Shown here in pieces: positions 9,111-18,797 of a stretch of 64,000 bases of DNA. The stretch spans positions 5,861,483 to 5,925,482 of the forward strand of contig NZ_AP022561.1 in the NCBI RefSeq assembly GCF_010726245.1. Reading direction: 5' to 3'. Position numbers and translations under genes: made by a program. This DNA is from Mycolicibacterium aichiense (GTDB lineage Bacteria; Actinomycetota; Actinomycetes; Mycobacteriales; Mycobacteriaceae). Within the stretch, counting starts at the first letter, position 1. The number at the start of each line of letters is the position of its first letter. The notes below the pieces were generated by a model. That model saw only the letters and a list, made by a program, of their open reading frames with translations. It made no database searches and was not told the DNA's origin.

Positions 9111-9452
9111 TCACTTGCAGGACAGCGTGCAGCTCGCGCAGCTCCCTGCGCAGCCGCCGGCCTGGGCTTCCCGCCGCGCGGCGTACCGGGCGCCTTGCCA
9201 GGAGCCGGCACCGATCGTTCCGACAGCGCCGATCACGCACACGATCAGGACCAGCAGCCCGGTGCGGGCGGGTGCGGCCAGGGCGACTGCCCCGCCCGCG
9301 GCCAGCATGACGGCGGCGGCCAGTTGGGTCGGCGCGACCGCCCGCATGACCTGCGCAGTGACGTCAGTGCCGGGCGGCCGCGTCAGCGTCCACGCGCCCG
9401 AGCCGCCGACGAGGGCAGCCATTCCCAGGCACACCAGGCCGACGATGAACAT
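9111..9452 (-). CDS. Small membrane protein with a Cys-rich tail (Rv0039c-like)
   Basis: A 113-residue protein with three hydrophobic segments: near residues 2-20, 43-60 and 65-83. It ends in a short tail with five cysteines (GGCAGSCASCTLSCK), which could bind metal or form disulfides (inference). It takes the place of Rv0039c, a conserved membrane protein of about this size and unknown function. The ATG at 9452 gives a first helix right at the N-terminus. Confidence 0.7.
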   Translation of the reverse strand: MFIVGLVCLGMAALVGGSGAWTLTRPPGTDVTAQVMRAVAPTQLAAAVMLAAGGAVALAAPARTGLLVLIVCVIGAVGTIGAGSWQGARYAARREAQAGGCAGSCASCTLSCK

Positions 9453-9475
9453 GGGGCCACAATACGAGCCCGGGT

Positions 9476-10411
9476 TCAGCGCGGCAGAGCGGGCACCGCG
9501 GGAAGGACGGCCGGAGCGGGTGCAGGGGCCGGCGCCGAGGCATCGGCCAGCGGTGCCGCAGCAGGCGCGGGAGCCGGGGCCGGCGCCGCGGTCGGCGACG
9601 CCACCCGGAAGCCGTTGACGATGGCATCGGTCGCGTCCGCGGTGGCGACCACCTGGTTGGCGGCGGTCGTCACGTACAGCGAGACCAGATAGCGGTCCGG
9701 GCCGGACTGGGCGATGACGTGGCGGCGCGAGGTGTTCAACGTCATGTCGTTCTCGCGGTAGGTGCCCTCGATGAGCGACGACGGGAAGCCGCCGAAATCG
9801 GCCAGGGAGGCGTCGGTGGCCTGCCAGTTGAACAGCTGCTGGCTGTCTACATAGCCGTGGGTGATGGCTTCCTTCGGATCGAAGTCGCCGACCAGCTTGT
9901 AGACCTTCAGCTGCGCGTTCGAGGTGTACAGCCCGTCGCCGCCGAGCCGGTCGGCGAGGACGGTGAACGCGTCCGGGACGTTCGGATCGGGCACGACGGT
10001 CCAGCCGCGCGGCATGGGCAGCACCAGGTTGAGCGCGGTGAAGCCGCTGGCCTTCTGCGGCTCCATCTTGACGCCCTTGTCCTTGAAGAAGTCGGCAAGG
10101 GTGCCGGACGCGGCGGGGGCCAGGGTCTCCGGTGCGGCCACGGCCGGCGCGACGGCCGGGGCGGCGACCTGCGGAACAGCGGCTACCTGGGGGACGGCGG
10201 CCGGTGCCGCGGCGGGCGCGGCGGCGGGGACCGCGTTCGCGGCCGCGACCTCGGGGGCGACGGTGACGGTCTGGGTGACGGTGACGGGCGCGGGCAGAAC
10301 GGGAACGACCGGATCCGCTGACGCGTTGGCGCCGGTGAAACCGAGGACGGCGGCCGTACCGGCGGCCATCCCACCTACAACCACCCGCCAATTACGGGCA
10401 TTCGTGATCAT
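9476..10411 (-). CDS. mtc28: Secreted Pro/Ala-rich antigen of the Mtc28/LpqN type
   Basis: A 311-residue secreted protein. A signal peptide ends near ANASA|DPV. It is followed by a long Ala/Pro/Val low-complexity region, then a folded LpqN/Mtc28 domain (from [11 protein letters not shown] to [10 protein letters not shown]), and an Ala/Pro-rich tail. It matches Rv0040c (28-kDa proline-rich antigen) in order and architecture. The function is unknown; related LpqN proteins bind cell-envelope partners. I chose ATG 10411 because AAAGGAC lies 7-8 bases upstream, whereas the GTG at 10432 has no such signal. Confidence 0.85.
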   Translation of the reverse strand: MITNARNWRVVVGGMAAGTAAVLGFTGANASADPVVPVLPAPVTVTQTVTVAPEVAAANAVPAAAPAAAPAAVPQVAAVPQVAAPAVAPAVAAPETLAPAASGTLADFFKDKGVKMEPQKASGFTALNLVLPMPRGWTVVPDPNVPDAFTVLADRLGGDGLYTSNAQLKVYKLVGDFDPKEAITHGYVDSQQLFNWQATDASLADFGGFPSSLIEGTYRENDMTLNTSRRHVIAQSGPDRYLVSLYVTTAANQVVATADATDAIVNGFRVASPTAAPAPAPAPAAAPLADASAPAPAPAPAVLPAVPALPR

Positions 10412-10620
10412 CGCAACTGTCCTTTTCGACACGGTCGGGCCAGGTGAGGCCCCTTGTCAGGAGGCCGACTGTATCGGCCTGCCGGGTGGGGCGGATAGGG
10501 CTGGAACAGACCTGGAACCAACCGTCGACCGCACTGCAATCCATCCGAGACCGGGCCGTTGCACAGGGTGCGACCGGGGTCACACAGCGCTATCGCGGGG
10601 GTGGACCCGCGAGCGGCCCT

Positions 10621-10626
10621 TATACC
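10621..10626 (+). promoter_or_regulatory. -10-like element of leuS (leaderless)
   Basis: TATACC, 8 bases before the GTG of leuS, with no Shine-Dalgarno. The last base departs from TANNNT, so this is a weaker match than others here. The rest of the 223-base gap to mtc28 shows no clear element; I found no convincing T-box fold. Confidence 0.35.
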
Positions 10627-10634
10627 CTGTGTGC

Positions 10635-13502
10635 GTGACCGAAACCCCGACCGCCGCACCGCAGGGCAGCGCAGACGCCGACACCCCGCGGTTCCGCTAT
10701 ACCGCCGAGCTGGCCGGCCGGATCGAGCGCACCTGGCAGGACAACTGGCAGTCGTGGGGCACCTTCGATGTGCCGAACCCGGTCGGGTCGCTGGCACCCG
10801 CCGACTCCTCGGCCGTTCCCGACGACAAGATGTTCGTCCAGGACATGTTCCCCTACCCCTCCGGCGAGGGTCTGCACGTCGGACATCCGCTGGGTTACAT
10901 CGCCACCGATGTCTATGCGCGCTACTTCCGGATGACCGGACGCAATGTGTTGCACGCGTTGGGTTTCGACGCTTTCGGCCTGCCCGCCGAACAGTACGCG
11001 ATCCAGACCGGCACCCATCCGCGGATCCGCACCGAGGCCAATATTGTCAACTTCCGCCGCCAGCTTGGCAGGCTGGGCCTGGGACACGACCAGCGGCGCA
11101 GCTTCTCGACCACCGACGTGGACTTCTACAAGTGGACCCAGTGGATCTTCCTGCAGATCTACAACGCCTGGTTCGACACCGAGCAGAACAAGGCCCGTCC
11201 GATCGCCGAGCTGATCGCAGAATTCGGTTCCGGTGCGCGCACTCTCGACGACGGCCGGCAGTGGTCCGCCCTGTCCGAGGGTGAGCGAGGCGACGTCATC
11301 GACGGCCACCGACTGGTCTATCTGGCCGACTCGCTGGTGAACTGGTGCCCGGGGCTGGGCACCGTGCTGGCCAACGAGGAGGTCACCTCCGACGGTCGCA
11401 GCGAGCGCGGCAACTTCCCGGTGTTCCGGAAGCGGTTGCGGCAGTGGATGATGCGCATCACTGCCTACTCCGATCGGCTGCTCGACGATCTCGAGGTGTT
11501 GGACTGGCCGGAAAAGGTCAAGACCATGCAGCGCAATTGGATCGGTCGATCCACCGGAGCGTCGGTGTTGTTCGACGCCGACGGCGCGGACATCGAGGTC
11601 TTCACCACCCGGCCCGACACCCTGTTCGGTGCGACCTACCTGGTGCTGGCTCCTGAGCACGAACTGGTCGACCAGCTCGCCGCCGCGCAGTGGCCCGACG
11701 GGGTGGACCCGCGGTGGACCAACGGCGCCGGCACCCCGGTCGAGGCGGTGGCAGCCTATCGGCGATCGATCGCGGCCAAGTCCGATCTGGAACGTCAGGA
11801 GAACAAGACCAAGACGGGCGTCTTCCTCGGTGCGTACGCGACCAATCCGGCTGACGGCCAACAAGTCCCGGTGTTCATCGCCGACTACGTCCTGGTGGGC
11901 TACGGCACCGGCGCGATCATGGCGGTCCCGGGGCACGACCAGCGGGACTGGGAGTTCGCGAACCAGTTCGGCCTACCGATCGTCGAGGTCATCTCTGGCG
12001 GCGACATCTCCGAGGCCGCGTATTCCGGTGACGGTGCGCTGGTGAATTCGCAGTACCTCGACGGCCTGACCGTCGCGGACGCCAAGAGCGCCATCACCGA
12101 GCGACTCGAGGCGGACGGACGCGGCCGCGCCCGCGTCGAATACAAACTGCGGGACTGGCTTTTCGCGCGGCAGCGGTACTGGGGCGAGCCGTTCCCGATC
12201 GTGTACGACGCCGACGGCCGGGCCCACCCGCTGCCCGAATCGGCGCTCCCGGTGGAACTGCCCGACATCGCCGACTATTCGCCGGTGATGTTCGACCCGG
12301 ACGACGCCGACAGTGAACCGTCGCCGCCGCTGAACAAGGCGGACGAGTGGGTGCATGTCGAGTTGGATCTCGGTGACGGCCTGCAGACCTACACCCGCGA
12401 CACCAATGTGATGCCGCAGTGGGCGGGCAGCTCCTGGTACGAGCTGCGCTATGCGGACCCGCACAACCCGGATACGTTCTGCGCCAAGGAGAACGAGCAG
12501 TATTGGATGGGTCCGCGACCAGCCGAGCACGGCCCGGACGACCCCGGGGGAGTGGACGTCTACGTCGGCGGCGTCGAGCACGCGGTGCTGCACCTGCTGT
12601 ACTGCCGGTTCTGGCACAAGGTGCTGCACGACCTCGGACACGTCAGCTCGCGGGAGCCGTACCGTCGCCTGGTCAACCAGGGGTACATCCAGGCGTTCGC
12701 GTACACCGACTCCCGCGGCGCTTACGTACCGGCCGCCGACGTCGTCGAGCGGGACGGGAAGTTCTTCCTGCCCGGTGACGACGGCGAAATAGAGGTGTCC
12801 CAGGAGTTCGGCAAGATCGGCAAGAGCCTGAAGAACTCGATCTCCCCGGACGAGATCTGCGACGGCTACGGCGCGGACACGCTGCGGGTGTACGAGATGT
12901 CGATGGGCCCGCTGGAGGCGTCTCGGCCGTGGGCGACCAAAGATGTCGTCGGCGCCTACCGATTCCTGCAGCGGGTGTGGCGGCTTGTGGTCGACGAGTC
13001 CACCGGTGAGACAAGGGTTTCCGAGCATGAGGCGCTCGACGAGGACACGCTGCGGCTGCTGCACCGCACGATCGAGGGTGTGTCCGAGGACTACGCCGGC
13101 CTGCGCAACAACACCGCCGCCGCCAAGCTGATCGAGTACACCAACCACCTCACCAAGGAGGGCGTCAGTGCGCGGGCGGCGCTGGAGCCGCTGGTGCTGA
13201 TGGTCGCGCCGCTGTCGCCGCACCTGGCCGAGGAACTCTGGCAGCGGCTGGGCCATGCGAAGTCGTTGGCGCACGGACCTTTCCCGGTGGCCGATCCGCA
13301 GTACCTGGTGACCGACACCGTCGAGTACCCGGTGCAGGTCAACGGCAAGGTCCGCGGACGCATCACCGTTGCCGCCGATGCCGACAAGGCCGGCCTCGAA
13401 GCGGCCGCGCTCGCCGACGAGAAGGTCCAGGCGTTCCTGGCCGGCGCCACCCCCAAGAAGGTCATCGTGGTGCCCGGCCGGCTGGTGAACCTCGTCGTCT
13501 AG
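10635..13502 (+). CDS. leuS: Leucyl-tRNA synthetase
   Basis: A 955-residue class I aminoacyl-tRNA synthetase that charges tRNA-Leu in the cytoplasm. The HIGH-type motif is HVGH at residues 81-84, after PYPSGEGL. The CP1 editing domain includes the [13 protein letters not shown] motif. The KMSKS-type motif reads KIGKS at 727-731. The anticodon-binding and C-terminal domains follow ([11 protein letters not shown]). Length fits Rv0041. The GTG at 10635 is chosen because the frame further upstream runs antisense through the mtc28 gene and reads as noise. Confidence 0.96.
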   Translation: MTETPTAAPQGSADADTPRFRYTAELAGRIERTWQDNWQSWGTFDVPNPVGSLAPADSSAVPDDKMFVQDMFPYPSGEGLHVGHPLGYIATDVYARYFRMTGRNVLHALGFDAFGLPAEQYAIQTGTHPRIRTEANIVNFRRQLGRLGLGHDQRRSFSTTDVDFYKWTQWIFLQIYNAWFDTEQNKARPIAELIAEFGSGARTLDDGRQWSALSEGERGDVIDGHRLVYLADSLVNWCPGLGTVLANEEVTSDGRSERGNFPVFRKRLRQWMMRITAYSDRLLDDLEVLDWPEKVKTMQRNWIGRSTGASVLFDADGADIEVFTTRPDTLFGATYLVLAPEHELVDQLAAAQWPDGVDPRWTNGAGTPVEAVAAYRRSIAAKSDLERQENKTKTGVFLGAYATNPADGQQVPVFIADYVLVGYGTGAIMAVPGHDQRDWEFANQFGLPIVEVISGGDISEAAYSGDGALVNSQYLDGLTVADAKSAITERLEADGRGRARVEYKLRDWLFARQRYWGEPFPIVYDADGRAHPLPESALPVELPDIADYSPVMFDPDDADSEPSPPLNKADEWVHVELDLGDGLQTYTRDTNVMPQWAGSSWYELRYADPHNPDTFCAKENEQYWMGPRPAEHGPDDPGGVDVYVGGVEHAVLHLLYCRFWHKVLHDLGHVSSREPYRRLVNQGYIQAFAYTDSRGAYVPAADVVERDGKFFLPGDDGEIEVSQEFGKIGKSLKNSISPDEICDGYGADTLRVYEMSMGPLEASRPWATKDVVGAYRFLQRVWRLVVDESTGETRVSEHEALDEDTLRLLHRTIEGVSEDYAGLRNNTAAAKLIEYTNHLTKEGVSARAALEPLVLMVAPLSPHLAEELWQRLGHAKSLAHGPFPVADPQYLVTDTVEYPVQVNGKVRGRITVAADADKAGLEAAALADEKVQAFLAGATPKKVIVVPGRLVNLVV

Positions 13503-13518
13503 TGATTTCGGCGCGAAG

Positions 13519-14220
13519 TCACCGAGGCCGGACCACCACCTGATGGGTGTGTGCGTCGGGCGGGCTGGCGATCACTTCGGCGACGATCCGCGCGACGGTC
13601 TCGGGCTTGAGGAACTTCGCCGGGTCGTACTGCCCGCCCTCGTAGGCGACCAGGTCCTGTTGCATCTCGGTGTCGACCCGGCCGGGGTGCACGCTGGTGA
13701 CCCGCAGCTCCGGGACGTCGGCGCGCAGCGAATCGGCGAACGCCCGCTGGGCGAACTTGCTCGCCGAGTAGGCGGCCAATCCGGGTGAGGCGTTGAGTCC
13801 GGCGCCGGAGTTGATGAACACGACGTGCCCGCGCGCCGCGCGCAGCGCGGGCAGCAGCGCCTGGGTGAGGGCGACGGCGCCGGTCACGTTGACCTCGAAG
13901 CAGGCCCGCCACTGCTCGGGTGTCGAGTCGTCGAACCGTCCCGGGTATGCGACGCCGGCGTTGTGGACCAGCACGTCCAGTTCGACGAGCGGCTCGGCGG
14001 CGGCCTCGATCCCGTCCGGATCGGTGAGGTCCAGCGGCCAGGTGGTGGCGCCGAGACGGGTGGCCACAGCGTCCAGACGATCGGACGGGCGGCCTGCGAG
14101 CAGCAGCGTGTGGGTGGGGGCCAGTGCATCGGCGATCGCGGATCCGATCCCGCCACTGGCACCGGTGATGAGAGCTGTTTTCTTGCCCGGGTCGCTTCGC
14201 TCATGCCCACCGATCGCCAT
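13519..14220 (-). CDS. Short-chain dehydrogenase/reductase
   Basis: A 233-residue classical SDR. The cofactor-binding TGASGGIG motif is at residues 19-26, HNAGV is in the middle, and the catalytic YSASK follows an INSGAG serine. No substrate can be named. It is convergent with leuS and divergent from ggH. The first codons (HERSDPGKK) are encoded by a copy of the dispersed Ser-Leu-Arg/Ala-rich repeat discussed at 15608. The ATG at 14220 is set by TAGGGT seven bases upstream. Confidence 0.85.
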   Translation of the reverse strand: MAIGGHERSDPGKKTALITGASGGIGSAIADALAPTHTLLLAGRPSDRLDAVATRLGATTWPLDLTDPDGIEAAAEPLVELDVLVHNAGVAYPGRFDDSTPEQWRACFEVNVTGAVALTQALLPALRAARGHVVFINSGAGLNASPGLAAYSASKFAQRAFADSLRADVPELRVTSVHPGRVDTEMQQDLVAYEGGQYDPAKFLKPETVARIVAEVIASPPDAHTHQVVVRPR

Positions 14221-14227
14221 TCCACTT

Positions 14228-14233
14228 ACCCTA
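14228..14233 (-). promoter_or_regulatory. -10 element of the SDR gene (leaderless)
   Basis: TAGGGT on the minus strand, 7 bases before the ATG at 14220, and no Shine-Dalgarno. Confidence 0.45.
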
Positions 14234-14273
14234 CCGACGCGCGTTTCGCAGGTTCGCGCCGCAGAATGAACGC

Positions 14274-15614
14274 GTGGCATACGACCCGAGCTTCGGCCCG
14301 ACACAGTTGGCGGCCCGCGCGGCCTACCTTCTGCGCGGTAACGACCTGGGTGTGATGACCTCCGCGGCGCCGCTGCTGTACCCGCACATGTGGAGTTGGG
14401 ACGCCGCGTTCGTCGCCGTCGGCCTGGCCCCGCTGAGCGTCGAGCGCGCGGTCGTCGAACTGGACACCCTGCTGTCGGCGCAGTGGACCAACGGGATGAT
14501 CCCGCACATCGTGTTCGCCAACGGCGTCGACGGCTACTTCCCGGGCCCGGCCCGCTGGGCCACCTCGGCATTGGCCGCGCACGCCCCGCGCACCCGGCAC
14601 ACCTCGGGGATCACCCAGCCGCCGGTGCATGCCATTGCGGTGCAACGCATTCTGGACCGAGCCCGCACCAGGGGCCGGTCCACCCGCGCCGTCGCCGAGT
14701 CGTTCCTGGACCGCCGGTGGCCGGATCTGGTGCGCTGGCACCGCTGGTTGGCCGAGGCCCGTGATCAGAACGAGCACGGTCGCGTCACGCTGTATCACGG
14801 CTGGGAGTCCGGGATGGACAACTCGCCGCGCTGGGATTCCGCGTACGCCAACGTGATTCCCGGCAACCTCCCGGAGTATCAGCGCGAGGACACCCACATC
14901 GTCACCGACGCCAGCCAGCGCCCGTCGGACACCGAATACGACCGGTATCTGTGGTTGCTCGAGGAGATGAAGTCGGTCCGCTACGACGACGATCTGCTGC
15001 CGAAGGTGATGAGCTTCGCCGTCGAAGATGTCTTCGTGTCGGCAATTTTCGCGGTCGCTTGCGATGTGCTGGCCAATATCGGCGAGGACTACAAGCGGCC
15101 GCACGCCGATGTCCGCGATCTGTATTCGTGGGCCGAGCGGTTCCGGACCGGCGTGGTCGAGACCACCGACCAAAGGACCGGTGCCGCACGCGATTTCGAC
15201 GTCAGAGCGGACAAGTGGATCGCGACGGAGACCGCCGCGCAGTTTGCGCCGCTGTTGTGCGGCGGCCTGCCGCACGACCGGGAGCGGGCGTTGCTGCGTG
15301 TGCTGGAGGGACCGCGATTCTGCGGGCACCCGGACCTGCGGTATTCGGTGATCCCGTCGACGTCGCCGGTGTCCAAGGACTTTCGGCCGCGCGAGTATTG
15401 GCGCGGGCCGGTCTGGCCGGTGTTGACGTGGCTGTTCTCGTGGGCGTTCGCGCGCCGTGGATGGTCGGAGCGTTCGCTGTTGCTGCGGCAGGAGGGCCTT
15501 CGGCAGGCCAGTGACGGCACCTTCGCCGAGTACTACGAACCGTTCACCGGCGAGCCGCTGGGCAGTATGCAACAGTCCTGGACCGCGGCCGCGGTACTCG
15601 ACTGGCTGGGCTAA
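14274..15614 (+). CDS. ggH: Glucosylglycerate hydrolase (GH63)
   Basis: A 446-residue enzyme that hydrolyses glucosylglycerate to glucose and glycerate. This osmolyte accumulates in mycobacteria under nitrogen limitation and is mobilised on recovery. The residues described as catalytic for the M. hassiacum enzyme are present at the same numbers: Asp182 in GWESGMDNSPRWD and Glu419 in DGTFAEYYEPFTGE. The (alpha/alpha)6-barrel signatures MWSWDAAF and YWRGPVWPVL are also visible. It has no signal peptide. It begins 53 bases from the divergent SDR. The gene is known from rapidly growing mycobacteria. Confidence 0.92.
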   Translation: MAYDPSFGPTQLAARAAYLLRGNDLGVMTSAAPLLYPHMWSWDAAFVAVGLAPLSVERAVVELDTLLSAQWTNGMIPHIVFANGVDGYFPGPARWATSALAAHAPRTRHTSGITQPPVHAIAVQRILDRARTRGRSTRAVAESFLDRRWPDLVRWHRWLAEARDQNEHGRVTLYHGWESGMDNSPRWDSAYANVIPGNLPEYQREDTHIVTDASQRPSDTEYDRYLWLLEEMKSVRYDDDLLPKVMSFAVEDVFVSAIFAVACDVLANIGEDYKRPHADVRDLYSWAERFRTGVVETTDQRTGAARDFDVRADKWIATETAAQFAPLLCGGLPHDRERALLRVLEGPRFCGHPDLRYSVIPSTSPVSKDFRPREYWRGPVWPVLTWLFSWAFARRGWSERSLLLRQEGLRQASDGTFAEYYEPFTGEPLGSMQQSWTAAAVLDWLG

Positions 15615-15683
15615 ATCCCCGAGTCGCTGCGCTCCTGCCCGCCGTGGGCTGAATCCCCGAGTCGCTGCGCTCCTGCCCGCCGT
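15608..15683. repeat. 38-bp tandem duplication after ggH
   Basis: Two head-to-tail copies (15608-15645 and 15646-15683) of a 38-base unit, differing at one base, followed by the first few bases of a third copy. The unit contains GAGTCGCTGCGCTCCTGCCC. Related sequence is seen near 14188-14218 at the start of the SDR gene and near 22600-22620. The first copy supplies the ggH stop codon. Confidence 0.85.
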
Positions 15684-15697
15684 GGGCTAAAACCCCT

Positions 15698-16156
15698 CTA
15701 GCTCTCCGCCTGCTCGGCCAACCGCTCGAGCGGCCGCAATGCCTTGGCCAGGGTCTCCCGCTCCTCGTCGCTCAGCTTCGAGAGCAACGCCGCGAGGTTG
15801 GCCCGCCGGACCGCCAGTGCTTCGCGGTGCTGCACCAGCCCCTGCGGTGTGACCTCGACGAGAACGGCCCGCAGGTCCGATGGGTCACGTGACCGCTTGA
15901 CCAGCCCGAGCTTTTCCAGCCGGCGGATCGCCACGGTGGTGGTGGGGGTGCGCACCCGTTCGCGTGCGGCCAGCTCGGTCATCCGGATCGGACCCTGATC
16001 CAGCAGGGTCAGCAGGATGGACAGCTGTGCGAGGGTGAGGTCGGCTCCGGCGGTGGTGGACTTGGTGTCGGCGCGGCGCAAGACCGAAAAGAGCTTCGAC
16101 AGGACCCGCTGCAGGTCCCCGGACAGGTCAGTGACCTGCGGCTCGGCCTCAATCAT
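15698..16156 (-). CDS. MarR family regulator (Rv0042c-like)
   Basis: A 152-residue winged-helix repressor. The HTH is in the central part (MTELAARERVRTPTTTVAIRRLE), followed by the wing (SRDPSDLRAVLVEVT) and C-terminal dimerisation helices. It matches Rv0042c in order. The start at ATG 16156 lies 8 bases after a TAGACT -10 element, and a perfect palindrome sits just upstream, so autoregulation is likely. The ABC transporter gene cluster ends 63 bases upstream and is transcribed toward it; the palindrome in between could also affect that readthrough. Confidence 0.88.
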   Translation of the reverse strand: MIEAEPQVTDLSGDLQRVLSKLFSVLRRADTKSTTAGADLTLAQLSILLTLLDQGPIRMTELAARERVRTPTTTVAIRRLEKLGLVKRSRDPSDLRAVLVEVTPQGLVQHREALAVRRANLAALLSKLSDEERETLAKALRPLERLAEQAES

Positions 16157-16164
16157 AGTTCGCT

Positions 16165-16170
16165 AGTCTA
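16165..16170 (-). promoter_or_regulatory. -10 element of marR (leaderless)
   Basis: TAGACT on the minus strand, 8 bases before the ATG of the MarR gene. Confidence 0.5.
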
Positions 16171-16177
16171 ACCGGTC

Positions 16178-16194
16178 CGCGGTTGTCAACCGCG
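16178..16194. promoter_or_regulatory. Candidate MarR operator (17-bp perfect palindrome)
   Basis: CGCGGTTGTCAACCGCG: 8-base arms around a single central T. It lies directly upstream of the marR -10 element, where a bound dimer would block RNA polymerase. The length is typical of MarR operators. A second partial copy of the arm (GCGGTTTTA) lies at 16201-16209. Confidence 0.6.
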
Positions 16195-16219
16195 CGATAC
16201 GCGGTTTTACGCGCCCGAG

Positions 16220-16960
16220 TTAGAGAACTTGCGACAGGAACCGCTGCAGACGCTCGGTCTCGGCGGCGCTGAAGATCTGCTCGGGAGGCCCAGACTCGAT
16301 CACCTGGCCGTAGTCCATGAAGACCACCGAGGCCGCAGTCGACTGGGCGAACCCCATCTCGTGGGTGACGACCACCATCGTCATCCCGTCCGAACCCAGC
16401 TCGGCGATCAGCGCCAGGATCCCTTTGACCAGTTCGGGATCGAGCGCCGAGGTGGCCTCGTCGAAGAACATCACCTGCGGCGCCATCGCCAGCGCCCGTG
16501 CGATCGCGACCCGCTGCTGCTGACCGCCGGAGAGCGTGGCCGGTCGGACCTCGGCCTTGTGCTTCAACCCGACCCGGTCCAGCTGGGCGAGCGCGAGCTC
16601 GCGGGACTCGTCGGCCGACAGCCGCTTGAGCTTGCGTGGCCCCAGCGCGACGTTGTCCACGACGCTGCGGTGCGGGAAGAGGTTGAACTGCTGGAACACC
16701 ATGCCGATGCGCTGGCGCAGCGCGTCGGGATCATCGTGCAACACCGACTTGCCGTCGAGCAGGATGTCCCCGCGGTCCGGCTCGTAGAGCCGGTTGAGCG
16801 TGCGCAGCAGTGTGGATTTGCCCGACCCCGACGGGCCGATGACTGCTGTCGTACTGCCTGCGGGAACGTCCAGGTCCACGCCGCGAAGCACCTTGTTTGT
16901 GCCGAAGGCGAGGTGAATGTCCTTGCAGGCCAACGACACCGGCTCAGGAAGCGACGCCAT
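16220..16960 (-). CDS. Polar amino-acid ABC transporter ATPase
   Basis: A 246-residue ABC ATPase of the GlnQ type. Walker A is GPSGSGKST, the Q-loop is in VFQQFNLFPH, the signature is LSGGQQQR, Walker B is VMFFDEATSALD, and the switch His is in VVTHEMGFA. It should energise uptake through the neighbouring fused permease/binding protein. Its ATG overlaps the upstream stop codon by one base (TGATG), so the two are coupled. No homologue is expected at this place in M. tuberculosis. Confidence 0.93.
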   Translation of the reverse strand: MASLPEPVSLACKDIHLAFGTNKVLRGVDLDVPAGSTTAVIGPSGSGKSTLLRTLNRLYEPDRGDILLDGKSVLHDDPDALRQRIGMVFQQFNLFPHRSVVDNVALGPRKLKRLSADESRELALAQLDRVGLKHKAEVRPATLSGGQQQRVAIARALAMAPQVMFFDEATSALDPELVKGILALIAELGSDGMTMVVVTHEMGFAQSTAASVVFMDYGQVIESGPPEQIFSAAETERLQRFLSQVL

Positions 16961-18756
16961 CACACCATCTCCTGGCTCGTTGCGCTCGGCGCAAGCGGAT
17001 CCTCGTCGGGCTGCGTTCGGCCGCGGCGCAGCCGGGCGTCGATGTAGTTCACCAAGTGCGTCAACGGGATCGTCAGCAACAGGTAGAACAGACCGGCCGC
17101 CACCAACGGCGACAGGTTGCCGGTCTGGGCGTTGAGGTCGCGGCCCACTTGGAACAGCTCGCGCTGGCTGGCCACCAACCCCAGGAAGTACACCAGCGAC
17201 GACGCCTTGAGCAGCGAGATGAACTGGTTCACCAGGGCGGGCAGCACCCGGCGGATGCCCTGCGGGACCACCACCAACCGCATCGAGGAGGAGTAACTGA
17301 ACCCCAGCGCGCGGGACGCCTCCAGCTGCCCGGCGTCCACACTCTGGATGCCGGAGCGGAAGATCTCGCCGATGTAGGCCGCGGCCATCAGCCCGAGCGC
17401 GGCGATGCCGAGCGGGAAGGGGTTGTTGCCGGTGATGCCACCCACGACGGGCCCGATGCCCAGCCCGATCAGCAGGATGATCACCACCTCGGGCAGCCCG
17501 CGGAAGATGTCGGTGTAGACCCGGGCCGGCCAACGCAGCCAGCGTGAACGGGAGATCCCGGCCACGGCCAGCACCATACCGAGCAGCAGTCCGATCACGC
17601 TGGCGCAGATCGTCAGGATCAACGTGTTGGGCAACCCGGTGGTCAACAGGTCCGGGATGGCCTTCTTGTAGAGATCCCAATCCAGGAACGACTCTCGCAG
17701 CTGGGTCAGCACCGATTTCGGTGCCGCCCCCGTGGACGCGGGTTTCTCGTGCGCGGCGGCGATCGCGGCGAAGTCGGGCAGCTGCGGAGCCGGCGCGGCT
17801 TTCGAGCCCGGCTTCCAGCCCGGCGGCAACGCCCGCGGCACCCAGTCCGAGTACAGCTTCGACCAAGTGCCGTCGGCGATCACCGCGTCCAGTCCGGAGT
17901 TGAGCGCGTCGATCAGCGGCTTGTTCTCGTTCGCGACCGCGTAGGCGACGAAATTGTCCAAGCTGAAGGTGTTTTCGACGATCTGGGCTGGGTCGCCGGG
18001 CTTGACCGTGCCGACCGCCTGCTGAGAGGGCGCGACCCAGGCGTCGATCTGACGGGTCTTCAGGCTGGCATAGACGGTGTTGTAGTCCGGAAACTTCACC
18101 GGCTGCAGGTGCAGGGTATCGACGAGGTAAGCCTCTTGAACGGTGCCCTGCACCACGCCGATTCGCTGTCCGGGCCCGAGCTTCTGAAAGCCGGTGATCG
18201 TCGAACCCGTCGGCACGACCAAAGAGAAGTAACCGAAGTCGTAGCCGTTGGTGAAGCCCACGGTGCGCCGGCGCGCGTCGGTGGTGGTGATCGAGGATGA
18301 CCCGACGTCGAAGCGGCGGGCGGCCACCTGGGCCAGCAGACCGGAGAACTCGGTGCCGACGAACGAGATCTTCAGGCCGAGTTTGTCGGCGATCGCCCGC
18401 AGCAGTTCGTTGTCGAATCCGGTGAACTGCCCCTTCGAGTCGATGCAGATGCTCGGCGGGGCATCCGACAGGGTGCCGACCGTCAGCGTGCCCGGCGTGA
18501 TCAGTCCGAGCGCGTCACGGTTGACCGAGGTCAACGGCTGCGCCGTGGCGGTGGTGTATTTGTCCTCGTCGGGCCCTTTGGCTGCGGCGGCGAGGTTCGT
18601 CGGCAGCGCGCTGGCCGACTCGACTCCCGGCGGGGCGCACTGGTCGGCACCCGCCGGTGCGGCGGCCACCAGGCCGGCGATCATCAACAGGACCGAGAGC
18701 AGTGCCGCCAGACGTATGCCGGCCCGCGGTGTCCGGTCGCAGTGTTCAGCCATCAT
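16960..18756 (-). CDS. Fused amino-acid-binding protein and ABC permease
   Basis: About 598 residues. A signal sequence (ending near PAGAD) leads into a type-3 extracellular solute-binding domain (about 85-330: TLTVGTLSDAPP, GFDNELLRAIADKLGL, RFDVGSSSITTT). A linker of about 35 residues follows, then a HisM/GlnP-type permease with about five helices. The permease carries the EAA loop (EASRALGFSYSSSMRLVVVPQGIRR is the region; key residues EASRALG and QGIRR). Such fusions tether the binding protein to the membrane. Substrate is probably a polar amino acid such as glutamine or glutamate (inference). Starts at 18756 or 18753 (ATGATG) are both possible. Confidence 0.88.
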   Translation of the reverse strand: MMAEHCDRTPRAGIRLAALLSVLLMIAGLVAAAPAGADQCAPPGVESASALPTNLAAAAKGPDEDKYTTATAQPLTSVNRDALGLITPGTLTVGTLSDAPPSICIDSKGQFTGFDNELLRAIADKLGLKISFVGTEFSGLLAQVAARRFDVGSSSITTTDARRRTVGFTNGYDFGYFSLVVPTGSTITGFQKLGPGQRIGVVQGTVQEAYLVDTLHLQPVKFPDYNTVYASLKTRQIDAWVAPSQQAVGTVKPGDPAQIVENTFSLDNFVAYAVANENKPLIDALNSGLDAVIADGTWSKLYSDWVPRALPPGWKPGSKAAPAPQLPDFAAIAAAHEKPASTGAAPKSVLTQLRESFLDWDLYKKAIPDLLTTGLPNTLILTICASVIGLLLGMVLAVAGISRSRWLRWPARVYTDIFRGLPEVVIILLIGLGIGPVVGGITGNNPFPLGIAALGLMAAAYIGEIFRSGIQSVDAGQLEASRALGFSYSSSMRLVVVPQGIRRVLPALVNQFISLLKASSLVYFLGLVASQRELFQVGRDLNAQTGNLSPLVAAGLFYLLLTIPLTHLVNYIDARLRRGRTQPDEDPLAPSATSQEMV

Positions 18757-18797
18757 TAGCAAGGTACTGCCCGCGGCAATCTCGTCGCGCCTTGCGA

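Noticed and set aside
9924..10634. N-terminal extension of leuS
   Set aside because: The extension is antisense to the mtc28 gene, and known LeuRS proteins begin shortly before the [11 protein letters not shown] segment.
10433..10634. T-box or leader-peptide attenuator before leuS
   Set aside because: No T-box sequence or Leu-codon run was found, and the -10 spacing suggests a leaderless mRNA.
11973..13274. A 433-codon open frame antisense to leuS
   Set aside because: A shadow of a highly conserved synthetase gene with no domain of its own.
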